This document shows, one piece after another, positions 31,875 to 41,001 of a stretch of DNA of 64,000 nt. The stretch's first letter is position 1; each line of letters starts with the position of its first letter. The position numbers and the translations under genes are program-made. This DNA is from Peptococcaceae bacterium CEB3 (GTDB lineage: Bacteria > Bacillota > Desulfitobacteriia > Desulfitobacteriales > Desulfitobacteriaceae). The stretch covers positions 43,524 to 107,523 of the forward strand of contig LDXJ01000051.1 of the NCBI GenBank assembly GCA_001029295.1. Direction: 5' to 3'. Below the pieces are notes generated by a model. That model searched no databases. It was not told the DNA's origin and was given only the letters and a program-made list of their open reading frames with translations.

Positions 31875-32921
31875 TTAGTGAATTGAATTCAGACTCCAGT
31901 CAGAGCGCTCAAAATACTTGTAATTCGACTGGTTCACAATCACCGACCCGGTATCGATGTTAATCGGAGCTCCAGTGATGCCGGCCTTGGCATTATTGGT
32001 CGTAATCGGCACCGGATAATGCTTGAGGTTGTAAAGCAGTTCAACCCCGTAGAAGGGCATCAGGGCCGTTTGCTGCGCTACCGATGCACTAATGACACCA
32101 CTCTTAATCAGCGGCAGAACATCCGGACCCCTGTCCATAGCCACAATCTTGACCTTTCCGATCTTGTTAGCTTCCTTCACAGCCGTCGCCGCCCCGGCCC
32201 CGCCGGCGGCTTCTACACAGCCGAAACCCGCCAAATTCGGATAGTGCTGCATAATCGACTGAGCCACCTCGGCCCCCACGGTGGGATCGCTTTGTGTATT
32301 GCCGATCTGGACGATCTGGATGCCGGGGTATTTGGCTAGGGCCGCTTTGTAGCCCGCTACTCGGTCATTTAGGTTTGATTGCCCGGGCAGGGTGAGCAGG
32401 GCGACCTGTCCCTTGCCCCCAATCAGTTTGGCCAATTCATTGCCGCCTGTCACGCCGGCGTTAAAGTTACCGGTTCCGATGAAAGCAATTCGCTTGGATG
32501 TGGGCAAATCGGCATCCAAGGTCACCACGGGAATCCCCGCTGCCACGGCTTGGTTAATGGCAGGAATCAGGGACTTATCGAATCCAACCACCATAATTCC
32601 GGTTGCCTTTTCGGCGATGGCCTGCTGGATATCCGAGATCATGGCATTGTCATCGAGAGTCGTAGGAGCCATGTACTGAGTTTTGACACCCAATACTTTC
32701 CCTGCATAGGCCAAGCCAAGCTTGTGATCATAAAAATAACTCAAACTGCTAAGCGCGGACACCTCAACATATAAATCATGAGATTTGTCGACGGTGCTGC
32801 CCGAACTGCTAGCTGACTTCTGTGGTGCCGGCTGCGCGCCACAGCCCGCCAGAAAACCGGCCATCACTACAGCTGCCGCGACGATTACACCAGTTAGTTT
32901 CAATCTTCCGAATTGCCGCAT
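31875..32921 (-). CDS. Sugar-binding lipoprotein of the ABC importer (RbsB family)
   Basis: 348 residues. Lipoprotein signal with F-L-A-G-C (Cys27). Periplasmic-binding fold of the Peripla_BP_4 type: T-G-I-M-V-V-G-F-D, G-I-P-V-V-T-L-D-A-D, F-I-G-T-G-N-F-N-A-G. Captures the sugar outside the membrane. AGAAGGGGGAAG precedes the ATG and a dyad operator lies 20 bases upstream. Ligand probably xylose-like. Confidence 0.9.
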   Translation of the reverse strand: MRQFGRLKLTGVIVAAAVVMAGFLAGCGAQPAPQKSASSSGSTVDKSHDLYVEVSALSSLSYFYDHKLGLAYAGKVLGVKTQYMAPTTLDDNAMISDIQQAIAEKATGIMVVGFDKSLIPAINQAVAAGIPVVTLDADLPTSKRIAFIGTGNFNAGVTGGNELAKLIGGKGQVALLTLPGQSNLNDRVAGYKAALAKYPGIQIVQIGNTQSDPTVGAEVAQSIMQHYPNLAGFGCVEAAGGAGAATAVKEANKIGKVKIVAMDRGPDVLPLIKSGVISASVAQQTALMPFYGVELLYNLKHYPVPITTNNAKAGITGAPINIDTGSVIVNQSNYKYFERSDWSLNSIH

Positions 32922-33258
32922 TTAACTTCCCCCTTCTCAATTCGTTGTTGAACGAACTCCCCTGTCCTTTCCCTTAACATGGATTCCCCCAAGGATCTCA
33001 TTTAAAGGATCTCGTGTATGGATTATTGAAGAAATCACCCCCTAGATTTTTAAACACACACTGTTTGTCCCTTGCGCCTAGGATACTTTTCCGGGATCCG
33101 TTGCTTTTCTCTTCAGCTTATCACCTTTTCGGCATACGAATTAGTTCTTCCCCACCCTGAACGGCATTACAGAACCCCTGTCAACCCGTTTTTCTGGTAG
33201 AACATTGTCCTTTTGCCGTGATCCCCTTTTAAGCGCTCTCCCATTGGATGCCTCCCGC
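32922..33258 (-). promoter_or_regulatory. Upstream region of the transporter operon with operator dyad
   Basis: The near-perfect dyad TTCGTT-GTTG-AACGAA at 32941-32956 lies between promoter region and ribosome site of the binding-protein gene; it suits the ROK repressor encoded at 33958. The rest of this 337-base stretch shows no gene. Confidence 0.5.
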
Positions 33259-33891
33259 TCAGACAGGAACCAAGAGAGCGTTGGCCCGGTCGACCGCGGA
33301 GGCCGCATCTGCCGCATAGCCATCCGCACCGATCTCATCGGCAAACTTCTGGGTGACCGGGGCACCTCCAATAAAGATTTTTACTCTATCCCGGTAGGAC
33401 TGCAAAGCCTCCAGGGTAGTCTTCATATTGACCATCGTCGTGGTTAAGAGAGCCGAGAGCCCTACGAGCTGGGGTTTGTACTCATCCACCCCGTTAAGGA
33501 ATTTCTCGGGAGAGACGTCGACTCCCAGGTCCACGACCTTGTACCCGGCTCCTTCCAGCATCATACCCACCAGGTTTTTGCCAATATCGTGCAGGTCCCC
33601 TTTCACGGTTCCCAGGATGACCGTCCCTTTCCCGCCAATCTCACCGGCGCTGAGTAAAGGCTTCACGACGGCCATACCGGCGTGCATCGCCCGGGCGGCA
33701 ATCAAGACTTCCGGGACGTAGATCTCGTTATTCCTGAAACGGACGCCCACGACATTCATACCGGCAATCAGGCCGTCGTTGACGATGCTCAGAGGCGCAA
33801 CTCCCGTATCCAGCGCCTTGCGGGTATTATCAGCCACACCCTTAGCGTTGCCGCTGATGACCCCGTTTTGGATTTCTTCGAAAAGTGTCAT
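33259..33891 (-). CDS. Corrinoid (B12-binding) methyltransferase protein
   Basis: 210 residues. N-terminal helical cap (about 1-88), then a cobalamin-binding Rossmann domain with G-D-L-H-D-I-G (D99, H101, G104) and later G-L-S-A-L-L-T-T-T-M and I-G-G-A-P-V-T, the MtaC/MtbC/MttC/MtvC type. His101 would coordinate cobalt. Carries methyl groups between two methyltransferases. Its likely partner is the UroD-family enzyme encoded at 27804. GGGAGGGAG precedes the ATG. No reductive activator is encoded in the window. Confidence 0.9.
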   Translation of the reverse strand: MTLFEEIQNGVISGNAKGVADNTRKALDTGVAPLSIVNDGLIAGMNVVGVRFRNNEIYVPEVLIAARAMHAGMAVVKPLLSAGEIGGKGTVILGTVKGDLHDIGKNLVGMMLEGAGYKVVDLGVDVSPEKFLNGVDEYKPQLVGLSALLTTTMVNMKTTLEALQSYRDRVKIFIGGAPVTQKFADEIGADGYAADAASAVDRANALLVPV

Positions 33892-33957
33892 GTGTACTCC
33901 CTCCCTTAGCCAAATCGCAACAAGTTACTATCAATATCACTGGAGGCAAGTCGCTCC

Positions 33958-35136
33958 CTAAATCACCTTCTCATTCAGGAAAAAGAGAGTCTGCATGGGC
34001 AGCAGTGCCGCTCCCAAGATAGAGGCGTTTTTCCCCAGCTTAGATAATAAAATCTTCGTATCTCCTTGGGCAAAAAAACTGTTCGGCACAAAAACCTTCC
34101 GCACCAGTTCCTCGAAGAAGGCGTCTCGATGCCGAGTGATATCCCCCCCCAATACCACATAGTCGGGATCAAGCATAAGGATGATATTTTGGATGCCTAT
34201 AGCGAAGTAGTCGAGGTACTTGTCCAGAGCTTCTGCAGCAGTCGGTTCGCCCTCTTGCACATGCTCGAAGACCTCGTCGATACCCTGCGCCGCCCGGCCG
34301 CCGCATTCCTTATAACTATTTAAGAGCCCCCTCTCCGAGGCATAGACCTCCCAGCACCCTTCCCGGCCACAGTTGCAGCGTTTGCCATGCGCTTCAATCG
34401 TCATGTGCCCGAATTCACCGGCCCGCTTGTTTTTACCCTTGTACAAGTGATCCTTAATGACAATCCCTGTGCCGATCCCTTTCGTGATCGAGATATAAAC
34501 CAAGTTATTTAAATCCTTGACCACGCCGAGAACCGATTCCGCGTAAGCGGCGGCATTGGCTTCATTCTCTGTATAGACGGGCAAGGCCAGCCTATCTGCG
34601 AATTCACGGAAACTGATGTTGGCAATACCCAGGTTGGGCGCATTCTGGAGGAGTAAGCTTTCTTCGTTCACGGTGCCCGGCAGAGAAAATCCCACCCCAA
34701 GAACCTCTTTCCGGTCGAGGGTGCGCCGCCGGATCATCTCCCCGATGATCCGGCAGACCTGGTCAGCGATAAACTCGTATTTACGCAATTCCTGTATAGG
34801 AAAACCATCTTCCTCTAGGATTCGACAGTCCAGATCGGTGAGGATAACCCTGCCCTCCGTGGGGGAGATGTCCACCCCGAAGGCATAACGCGCATCTGCT
34901 CTGAAGCGAACGATCACGGGTTTGCGCCCACCCGTCGAGTCGGCAACCCCGGCCTCTTCGACCAGACCCTCCACCATCAAGTCATTCACATTGCTGATCA
35001 CAGTCGGGATACTAAGCCCCAGACTTTGGGCGATTTCCTGTTTCGTCAAGCGTCTCTCTTTATACAAAAGGTTGAGGATACGTTTGCCGTTGGCATCTTT
35101 GATGGTCTCCTGGACAAGATTGTCCGGCAATAACAC
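33958..35136 (-). CDS. ROK-family transcriptional repressor (XylR-like)
   Basis: 392 residues, GTG start behind GGAGGTGGTTTGA. N-terminal winged helix (L-T-K-Q-E-I-A-Q-S-L-G-L-S-I-P-T-V-I-S-N-V), then a ROK sugar-kinase-like domain with the zinc motif G-x-x-C-N-C-G-R-E-G-C-W-E. Binds a sugar ligand and controls the cluster; the dyad at 32941 is a candidate site. Confidence 0.9.
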   Translation of the reverse strand: MLLPDNLVQETIKDANGKRILNLLYKERRLTKQEIAQSLGLSIPTVISNVNDLMVEGLVEEAGVADSTGGRKPVIVRFRADARYAFGVDISPTEGRVILTDLDCRILEEDGFPIQELRKYEFIADQVCRIIGEMIRRRTLDRKEVLGVGFSLPGTVNEESLLLQNAPNLGIANISFREFADRLALPVYTENEANAAAYAESVLGVVKDLNNLVYISITKGIGTGIVIKDHLYKGKNKRAGEFGHMTIEAHGKRCNCGREGCWEVYASERGLLNSYKECGGRAAQGIDEVFEHVQEGEPTAAEALDKYLDYFAIGIQNIILMLDPDYVVLGGDITRHRDAFFEELVRKVFVPNSFFAQGDTKILLSKLGKNASILGAALLPMQTLFFLNEKVI

Positions 35137-35263
35137 TCAAACCACCTCCTTTCCAGCGCTTCTTTCATCGGCGCTTTTGGTCGCTTTTGCCGCTTTCTCC
35201 GGCTCTTTCACCGGCAGGTCCCGCCCCTGCCTGCAAGATGCACCCTCTGCTCGCAGACACATC

Positions 35264-36583
35264 TCAGGCTTGCAGGATATACTGATTTACGATCGATTCC
35301 AACCTTTCCTGCCGCCCGGATTCATTCTCGATAGCCCCCTCGGTCAGAGCGTATTCCTCCAGCTCTTTGAAACCAGTCTTCCCCGCCCTAATTTTCTGCC
35401 CTATACCTTGTTTATAGCTGGCATATCTGGCCTCAACCGCCTTCTCAAGTGCTCCGGACTCCAAGAGTTTATAGGCGGCCTTTAAACCAACAGCAAAGGC
35501 ATCCATTCCCGCGATATGAGCTTCAAAGAGATCCCTGTCGGTAAAGGACCCCCGCCTGACTTTGGCGTCAAAATTCAAGCCCCCCTTGTGCAGACCACCG
35601 TTCTTCAAGATTTCATACATGGCCAAAGTTGTGGAGTAGAGATTTGTCGGAAATTGGTCCGTATCCCAGCCCAAAAGTTCGTCTCCCTGATTGGCGTCCA
35701 CACTTCCCAACACCCCGTTGATCCGGGCGTAATGCAGCTCATGCTGGAATGTATGCCCCGCCAGGGTGGCGTGATTTGCTTCGATATTCACCTTAAAATC
35801 CTTATCTAGTCCATATTTTCGCAAGAAGGCCAAGACCGAAGCGACATCGAAATCGTACTGATGCTTCGTGGGCTCTTTGGGTTTGGGTTCGATGAGAAGC
35901 TGGCCCGAAAATCCGATCTCCTTGGCATAATCCACAGCCATATGGAAAAAGCGGGCCAAGTTATCCTGCTCCAACTCCATATCAGTATTAAGCAAGGTTT
36001 CATAGCCCTCGCGCCCACCCCAAAATACGTAGTTTTCGCCGTCTAAGGCTAGGGTCACCTCCATGGCCTTCTTGACTTGGGCTGCCGCGTAAGCAAACAC
36101 ATCGGCATTGGGAGCTGTGGCGGCCCCGTGCACAAAGCGCGGATGCCCGAATAGGTTAGCGGTGCCCCATAACAACTTAACGTTCGCTCCCTGCATGAGT
36201 TCCTTGATATAGTCTGTTATTGCCTCAAGATTTTTATTGGTTTCGGCCAAAGTACTGCCTTCGGGGGCTATATCCCGGTCGTGAAAACAAAAGTACGGCA
36301 CACCCAGTTTGGCAAAGAACTCAAAGGCAGCCTCTATGCGGGCTTTGGCTTGATCCATGGGTTGTGGGTAATTATCCCAAGCACGCCGGATCGAGGCACT
36401 GCCAAAAGGATCCACTCCTTTCCCGGTAAACGTATGCCAAACGGCCACTGAAAAACGCAGGTGCTCCCGCATGGTTTTCTCCCCGATCTTTTCGTCAGGA
36501 TTGTAATACTTAAAAGCCAACGGATTCTGCGATGTGCGGCCTTCATAATGAATCACCGGTATCCCTTTAAACACTTCTTGCAT
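35264..36583 (-). CDS. xylA: Xylose isomerase
   Basis: 439 residues from the ATG at 36583 (GGAGGGGATTAGGG upstream), the usual length of the family. Shows the class II signatures: [15 protein letters not shown] (catalytic His), [15 protein letters not shown] and [13 protein letters not shown]. Converts xylose to xylulose for XylB. Sits between the ROK regulator and an epimerase-like gene. Confidence 0.95.
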   Translation of the reverse strand: MQEVFKGIPVIHYEGRTSQNPLAFKYYNPDEKIGEKTMREHLRFSVAVWHTFTGKGVDPFGSASIRRAWDNYPQPMDQAKARIEAAFEFFAKLGVPYFCFHDRDIAPEGSTLAETNKNLEAITDYIKELMQGANVKLLWGTANLFGHPRFVHGAATAPNADVFAYAAAQVKKAMEVTLALDGENYVFWGGREGYETLLNTDMELEQDNLARFFHMAVDYAKEIGFSGQLLIEPKPKEPTKHQYDFDVASVLAFLRKYGLDKDFKVNIEANHATLAGHTFQHELHYARINGVLGSVDANQGDELLGWDTDQFPTNLYSTTLAMYEILKNGGLHKGGLNFDAKVRRGSFTDRDLFEAHIAGMDAFAVGLKAAYKLLESGALEKAVEARYASYKQGIGQKIRAGKTGFKELEEYALTEGAIENESGRQERLESIVNQYILQA

Positions 36584-36871
36584 CCCTAATCCCCTCCGAA
36601 ATTCTGAGTATTTAATTTTTCTCTTCTGTTTTCCCGAGTCTTTCACGTTAATTAGGTAACTTCCCGAAATTCGCGAACTTCTGGGATACACAGACTTCTT
36701 GAACCTTAGGACTACCGGAATTCCGGAACTGCCAAAGTCCTAAAACTCTTACCCAGATAACCCACATAAGAAGTCCGAGTACCGGAACCGGGTGCATCCC
36801 GAAGCCTCCAACCCCTGAAACTTTTAAACCCTCTAACTAATACTTCTGGAACCGGCTTTATGAAGTGCCGT

Positions 36872-37783
36872 TTAAAACTTACCCTCAATATGCACGGCGT
36901 GTATTTGCTCCATTTCTTCCTCAGTCCCGGGAGCACTCACATCCGGAATGAGGTCCCAAAACTCCTTGTGATATGCGCTTTCTCCCGCTCTAACAGTCAC
37001 CAAGGGTGACAGGGATTCCATTTCCAGCATGAATTCGTTTACGTAAGTTTCGTACGAGCATCCTCCATCCGGATATGTTACACCGTCCGCGTACACAAAT
37101 CCCTTTATGAACATGTTGCCGTGGTTGAAGTAAGAGGCCCAGCCCGCTTCATTATTGAGCCCTATTTTGCAGGGGGTTTTCCTCCCCGGTTCTTGTTTTA
37201 ACCGGATATAGCGGCTTCCCCAACCCAGCCTCGGGTCATCCATCCGCGTATACGACCACAAAGAAATATGGCGGTTGCTGAGGTAACCCGTGTCTACATT
37301 GGGCTGGGGAATCCACTCTTCTCCTCCCGGAGCCATCATGGTGATCCCCCACAAGGCCAAGGAGATGTCCCAGGCGTTGCCATTTTTCATCTTATGGACA
37401 ATATCGACCCGTCCCCCTCCTGGCGCCAGTGTCAGCTCTACTTCTTTCTGAACTTGCACCCACTTTTCTTCTTTTTGAACAATGCGTACACCACTGTCAG
37501 TCAGGGATATTTCTACGGGCTCATTATCCGGCATGTAGGTGCGCGGGAAAGCCTCCGGACTATGCCAGAAACGGTGCCCACCAACCGCCCTCCAAACCTC
37601 ATCATCAACTTGTTGGTCAAGGTGAGCTTCATCGCAAAGCATGTTAGCACCGCCGCAGAAGCCGTAAAACATGACTCTCGGACCAAAATCGCGAGGTATC
37701 AAGAGCTCAACCTCCCCATTGGTTAAGCGAATACCGGCACCGTACTTCGGATGTTCTATCTCCTCCACGGAAAGGCCCGTCAT
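36872..37783 (-). CDS. Aldose-epimerase-fold protein (DUF4380/DUF4432-like)
   Basis: 303 residues, AAAAAGGAG before the ATG. Beta-rich galactose-mutarotase-like sequence: G-P-R-V-M-F-Y-G, G-G-H-R-F-W-H-S-P-E, L-A-L-W-G-I-T-M-M-A-P-G-G. First gene of the leftward sugar cluster behind a strong promoter. Could interconvert sugar anomers or act on a modified aldose. 288 bases separate it from xylA with no gene visible there. Confidence 0.75.
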   Translation of the reverse strand: MTGLSVEEIEHPKYGAGIRLTNGEVELLIPRDFGPRVMFYGFCGGANMLCDEAHLDQQVDDEVWRAVGGHRFWHSPEAFPRTYMPDNEPVEISLTDSGVRIVQKEEKWVQVQKEVELTLAPGGGRVDIVHKMKNGNAWDISLALWGITMMAPGGEEWIPQPNVDTGYLSNRHISLWSYTRMDDPRLGWGSRYIRLKQEPGRKTPCKIGLNNEAGWASYFNHGNMFIKGFVYADGVTYPDGGCSYETYVNEFMLEMESLSPLVTVRAGESAYHKEFWDLIPDVSAPGTEEEMEQIHAVHIEGKF

Positions 37784-37903
37784 AACAACAACTCCTTTTT
37801 TCCATTACCTGACTCCCAGCCATTGTCTGTCTCCGGGGGGTACAGGCTATACTTCAGGGGGACAGGCCGCGGCGCGATGTCTCACAATTCTGCCATTGCC
37901 TGA

Positions 37904-37932
37904 ATTATAACCGATAGATCAGGGTTTTTCAA
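37904..37932 (-). promoter_or_regulatory. Promoter of the leftward sugar cluster
   Basis: TTGAAA (37927-37932), 17 bases, TATAAT (37904-37909) on the minus strand, upstream of the epimerase-like gene. Close to consensus. Confidence 0.75.
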
Positions 37933-38094
37933 GTGGTTTTATAAAGCTATTTTATAAATTTTTCTTATTAACACCTTCCGTAGTCTAAGGAAGGTGAAAT
38001 AGGCCCTTGCGCTCGCAGCTGCATAGAAAACTGGGGTACTTCTTTATGGCTTTCCCTCTGTCGACATGACGCCCGGGAGATTAATGCCTTTTAC

Positions 38095-38123
38095 TTGACA
38101 AGGGAACCCGCACCGTCCATAAT
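38095..38123 (+). promoter_or_regulatory. Promoter of the larE-sulfite reductase operon
   Basis: TTGACA (38095-38100), 17 bases, CATAAT (38118-38123), about 50 bases before larE. The divergent gap 37784-38177 contains only this and the opposite promoter. Confidence 0.75.
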
Positions 38124-38177
38124 ATTAACAAATGCCAACTTAATCGGTATGTTTAGTTTAGTATTGGGGGGAGCGTT

Positions 38178-39002
38178 TTGGCCCAGGCAAAAATGACACA
38201 ACTAGCCCGTCTTCTCCAAGACTTGGGTTCCGTCTTGATCGCTTATTCCGGAGGAGTAGACAGCACCTTCTTATTAAAAGTGGCTCATGACACTTTAGGG
38301 CCCAAATGCTTGGGCGTCACGGCTGCGTCAGAAACGTATCCCGAAGGGGAACTGACTGCGGCCATCGAAAATGCCCGCTTCATTGGCGCCAGCCATCAGA
38401 TTATCAGGACCGAAGAATTAACTGACCCACATTTTACCTCTAATCCGCTCGACCGTTGCTACTATTGTAAATCTGAGCTGTTCGGAAAGCTCAAACGGAT
38501 CGCCCAGACGGAAGGCTATGCCTTCGTTCTGGACGGCACCAATGCCGATGACGTTCAAGACTACCGTCCGGGCCTCAAAGCCGGACAGAGACTGGGGGTT
38601 TGCAGTCCTCTCAAGGAGATCGGATTCACAAAGAAAGAGATTCGGCAATTCTCCCTGGAACTTGGACTTCCAACCTGGAACAAGCCCTCTCTGGCCTGTC
38701 TTTCCTCCCGCATCCCTTACGGCGAAGACATCACCATCGAAAAGCTCACCCGGGTGGACCGGGCTGAAGCATTTGTGCGCTCTCTTGGCTTTCGGGACTC
38801 CCGGGTACGCCATCATGGGAATATCGCCAGAATCGAGATTCCTCGGCATGAGTTGCCCAGGATTATCGATCAGCCAGCCGATCTTATCGTCACCGCATTA
38901 AAGCGCTTGGGTTTCGTCTATATTACTCTGGACCTGGAAGGCTTGCGCAGCGGAAGCATGAACGAAGCCTTCGAAGACAGCCGGGAGGAAGGAACAAAAT
39001 GA
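38178..39002 (+). CDS. larE: LarE-type ATP-dependent sulfur transferase
   Basis: 274 residues, TTG start behind GGGGGGAGCG. PP-loop Y-S-G-G-V-D-S-T (about 23-30). Three cysteines C94-x-x-C97 and C174 match the [4Fe-4S]-type LarE that may deliver sulfur from a cluster rather than sacrificing its own cysteine. LarE normally builds the nickel-pincer cofactor of lactate racemase; here no larB or larC is present and it heads a sulfite-reductase operon, so a different sulfur acceptor is possible. Overlaps the next gene (ATGA). Confidence 0.88.
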   Translation: MAQAKMTQLARLLQDLGSVLIAYSGGVDSTFLLKVAHDTLGPKCLGVTAASETYPEGELTAAIENARFIGASHQIIRTEELTDPHFTSNPLDRCYYCKSELFGKLKRIAQTEGYAFVLDGTNADDVQDYRPGLKAGQRLGVCSPLKEIGFTKKEIRQFSLELGLPTWNKPSLACLSSRIPYGEDITIEKLTRVDRAEAFVRSLGFRDSRVRHHGNIARIEIPRHELPRIIDQPADLIVTALKRLGFVYITLDLEGLRSGSMNEAFEDSREEGTK

Positions 39003-39481
39003 CCATCAGGCTTACCCTTGCGCATTACCAGGAAATTCTGGCCCATGCTCTCAGTGTCTATCCTGTGGAAGCCTGCGGGCTGCTGGCGGGAACACGCGAG
39101 ACAAATTGCGCCCGCGTGCGGAGAGTATATCCGATGACCAACGTTGACCGGAGTCCCCAACACTTCACGCTCGATCCGAAAGAGCAATTTACCGTACTCA
39201 AAGACGTGCGCAAAAACTCTTACCGGCTCCTGGGCAATTTTCACAGTCACCCTTCCACCTCCGCACGCCCTTCTGAGGAAGATAAACGCCTGGCTCTGGA
39301 CAAGGAAATGAGTTACTTAATCTTATCCCTGGCAGACAAGACTCAGCCGGTGTTGAAGTGCTTTTCCTTCAAACATGGGCTAATGCTGGAGGAAACCCTT
39401 CTAATCGAGGAGCAGGTGCTGAAAAGAGAGTTGCTGGCGCCTATTTGCACAGAAGCTTTCAGAAATCCGTTTACTAATTAA
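38999..39481 (+). CDS. JAMM (M67) metallopeptidase, HcyD/Mec+-like
   Basis: 160 residues. JAMM motif: E at V-E-A-C-G-L-L, then F-H-S-H-P and S-x-x-D (H-S-H-P-S-T-S-A-R-P-S-E-E-D). Prokaryotic homologues trim or release sulfur-carrier (ThiS/CysO-like) proteins. The candidate substrate is the ThiS-like protein encoded at 63105, which extends past its Gly-Gly. Follows larE and precedes sulfite reductase. Confidence 0.85.
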   Translation: MTIRLTLAHYQEILAHALSVYPVEACGLLAGTRETNCARVRRVYPMTNVDRSPQHFTLDPKEQFTVLKDVRKNSYRLLGNFHSHPSTSARPSEEDKRLALDKEMSYLILSLADKTQPVLKCFSFKHGLMLEETLLIEEQVLKRELLAPICTEAFRNPFTN

Positions 39482-39501
39482 CTTTAAAGGAGGGGTGTGA
39501 G

Positions 39502-40398
39502 GTGGAAAATCTCGACATCAACACTCTAAAAAAGGGCGGCTTCATGCGTCAAATCCAGAAAGGCTGTTTTTCTGTGCGCTTGAGGACTGTGGCCGGGGAA
39601 ATAAAGGCGGAACAACTTTTGAAGATCAGTGAAATCGCTCAGGAATTCGGCCACGGCTACATCCATCTCACGGCCAGACAAGGCATAGAAATCCCTTTCA
39701 TCCACCAGAACGATTTTGCCGCCGTCAAGAGAAAACTGGCGGAGGCCGGATTGGAGCCGGGAGTATGCGGACCGCGGGTGCGAACGGTAACAGCCTGCCA
39801 AGGTGATGCCATATGCCCGAGCGGTCTCATCGATACAACGGCGCTGGCCAAGGAACTCGACGCCCGCTATTTCGGTCTGGATCTCCCACATAAACTCAAA
39901 TTCGGGGTAACCGGCTGTGCCCACAACTGTTTGAAAGCTGAGGAAAATGATGTGGGAATACGGGGCGGCTTCAGGCCCTGCTGGCTGGAAGAGCCGTGCA
40001 GTTTTTGCAGTCTCTGCGAACAGGTCTGCCCGGCTAAAGCAATCGCCGTTGACAAAAAGAGGCGGCGCCTATCTTTCCGGGAGGATGCCTGCACTTACTG
40101 CGGCAAATGCGCCAAGTCCTGCCCAACCGGCGCCTGGCAAGGTAACTCAGGGTATCTGGTCTTCGTCGGCGGACTGTTCGGCAACAGAACTGCCATTGGC
40201 CGACAGGTGCTTCCCATCATTAGCGATCAGGACAAGCTCTTTCAAGTCATAGACTCCGTCATTAAATTCTACGAACAGACGGCTAAACCGGGAGAACGGC
40301 TTCGCGCCACCTTGGAGCGCGTAGGCTGGGATGTATTGCAAGAAGCTTGTCAAGATGATGAAGTCATTGCCGGTGACCGGGAACAGGCTGTTATTTGA
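39502..40398 (+). CDS. Sirohaem sulfite reductase with two ferredoxin clusters (AsrC/Fsr-like)
   Basis: 298 residues. Sirohaem-[4Fe-4S] ligands C99-x5-C105 (T-A-C-Q-G-D-A-I-C-P) and C139-x3-C143 (G-C-A-H-N-C). A ferredoxin insert follows with C166-C176 and C197-C207 clusters. Small single-subunit type, reduces sulfite to sulfide using ferredoxin-level electrons. GTG or ATG start region has AAGGAGGGGTGAGGTG. Operon position suggests assimilatory use with TusA and the JAMM protein, rather than respiratory DsrAB. Confidence 0.9.
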   Translation: MENLDINTLKKGGFMRQIQKGCFSVRLRTVAGEIKAEQLLKISEIAQEFGHGYIHLTARQGIEIPFIHQNDFAAVKRKLAEAGLEPGVCGPRVRTVTACQGDAICPSGLIDTTALAKELDARYFGLDLPHKLKFGVTGCAHNCLKAEENDVGIRGGFRPCWLEEPCSFCSLCEQVCPAKAIAVDKKRRRLSFREDACTYCGKCAKSCPTGAWQGNSGYLVFVGGLFGNRTAIGRQVLPIISDQDKLFQVIDSVIKFYEQTAKPGERLRATLERVGWDVLQEACQDDEVIAGDREQAVI

Positions 40399-40416
40399 AG
40401 AAAGAAGGGAAAGCAA

Positions 40417-40689
40417 ATGGCGAAAACTCAAGATACGGCAGCCTTGTCTATCCGACAAGTCAAAGCCTTTCTCGACATCACCGATGTCACCTGCCCTCTG
40501 ACCTTTGTCAAAGCTCAAGCGGCTCTCGAAGAGTTGGAAGCGGGGCAGGTCTTAGAAATCAGGTTGAGTGAAGGAGAACCTATCCAAAACGTGCCCCACA
40601 GCCTTAAAGATGAAGGGCACAAGATTCTTGAGGCCTCGCTGAATAAAGATGGAACCTTTACCTTATTTGTCGCAAAGAACGGTCTGTGA
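40417..40689 (+). CDS. TusA-like sulfur carrier
   Basis: 90 residues. Core L-D-I-T-D-V-T-C-P-L-T-F-V-K-A with the catalytic Cys-Pro, then L-E-A-G-Q-V-L-E-I. Accepts persulfide or sulfide sulfur and passes it on. Follows the sulfite reductase by 18 bases and ends the operon at a terminator. Confidence 0.88.
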   Translation: MAKTQDTAALSIRQVKAFLDITDVTCPLTFVKAQAALEELEAGQVLEIRLSEGEPIQNVPHSLKDEGHKILEASLNKDGTFTLFVAKNGL

Positions 40690-40711
40690 GCAGGTTGTTC
40701 AAAAACCGAGG

Positions 40712-40751
40712 GGGCGCAGCAAACAGAAAGTTCGCTGCGCCCTTTATATTT
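40712..40751 (+). terminator. Terminator of the sulfite reductase operon
   Basis: Perfect 9-bp stem GGGCGCAGC/GCTGCGCCC with a 13-base loop then TTTATATTT. The following stretch to 41001 holds no clear gene. Confidence 0.85.
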
Positions 40752-41001
40752 ACGCGTCTGCCTTTTGCTCGTAATCGAAAAAGTTTTACAATTGGAGCCC
40801 CATGTTTTACAGTTTGTTTATTTTTCTGTGATATCTGTTTGTTAAATTATTCACAGAGCCGAACTTAAACACAAAAACTTTCGAGACGAGGAAGGTGATG
40901 TAGGTGAGGTAACTAAATAGCATGGGTAAAGAGAACGTCCAACTCATTGTCTCTGGCTCCAAAATACCCAAAAACTTGAAGGAACAAAGGAGGAATTACC
41001 G

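Noticed and set aside
36584..36871. Possible small gene between the epimerase-like gene and xylA
   Set aside because: Frames there are short, without ribosome sites, and of odd composition; treated as untranslated leader.
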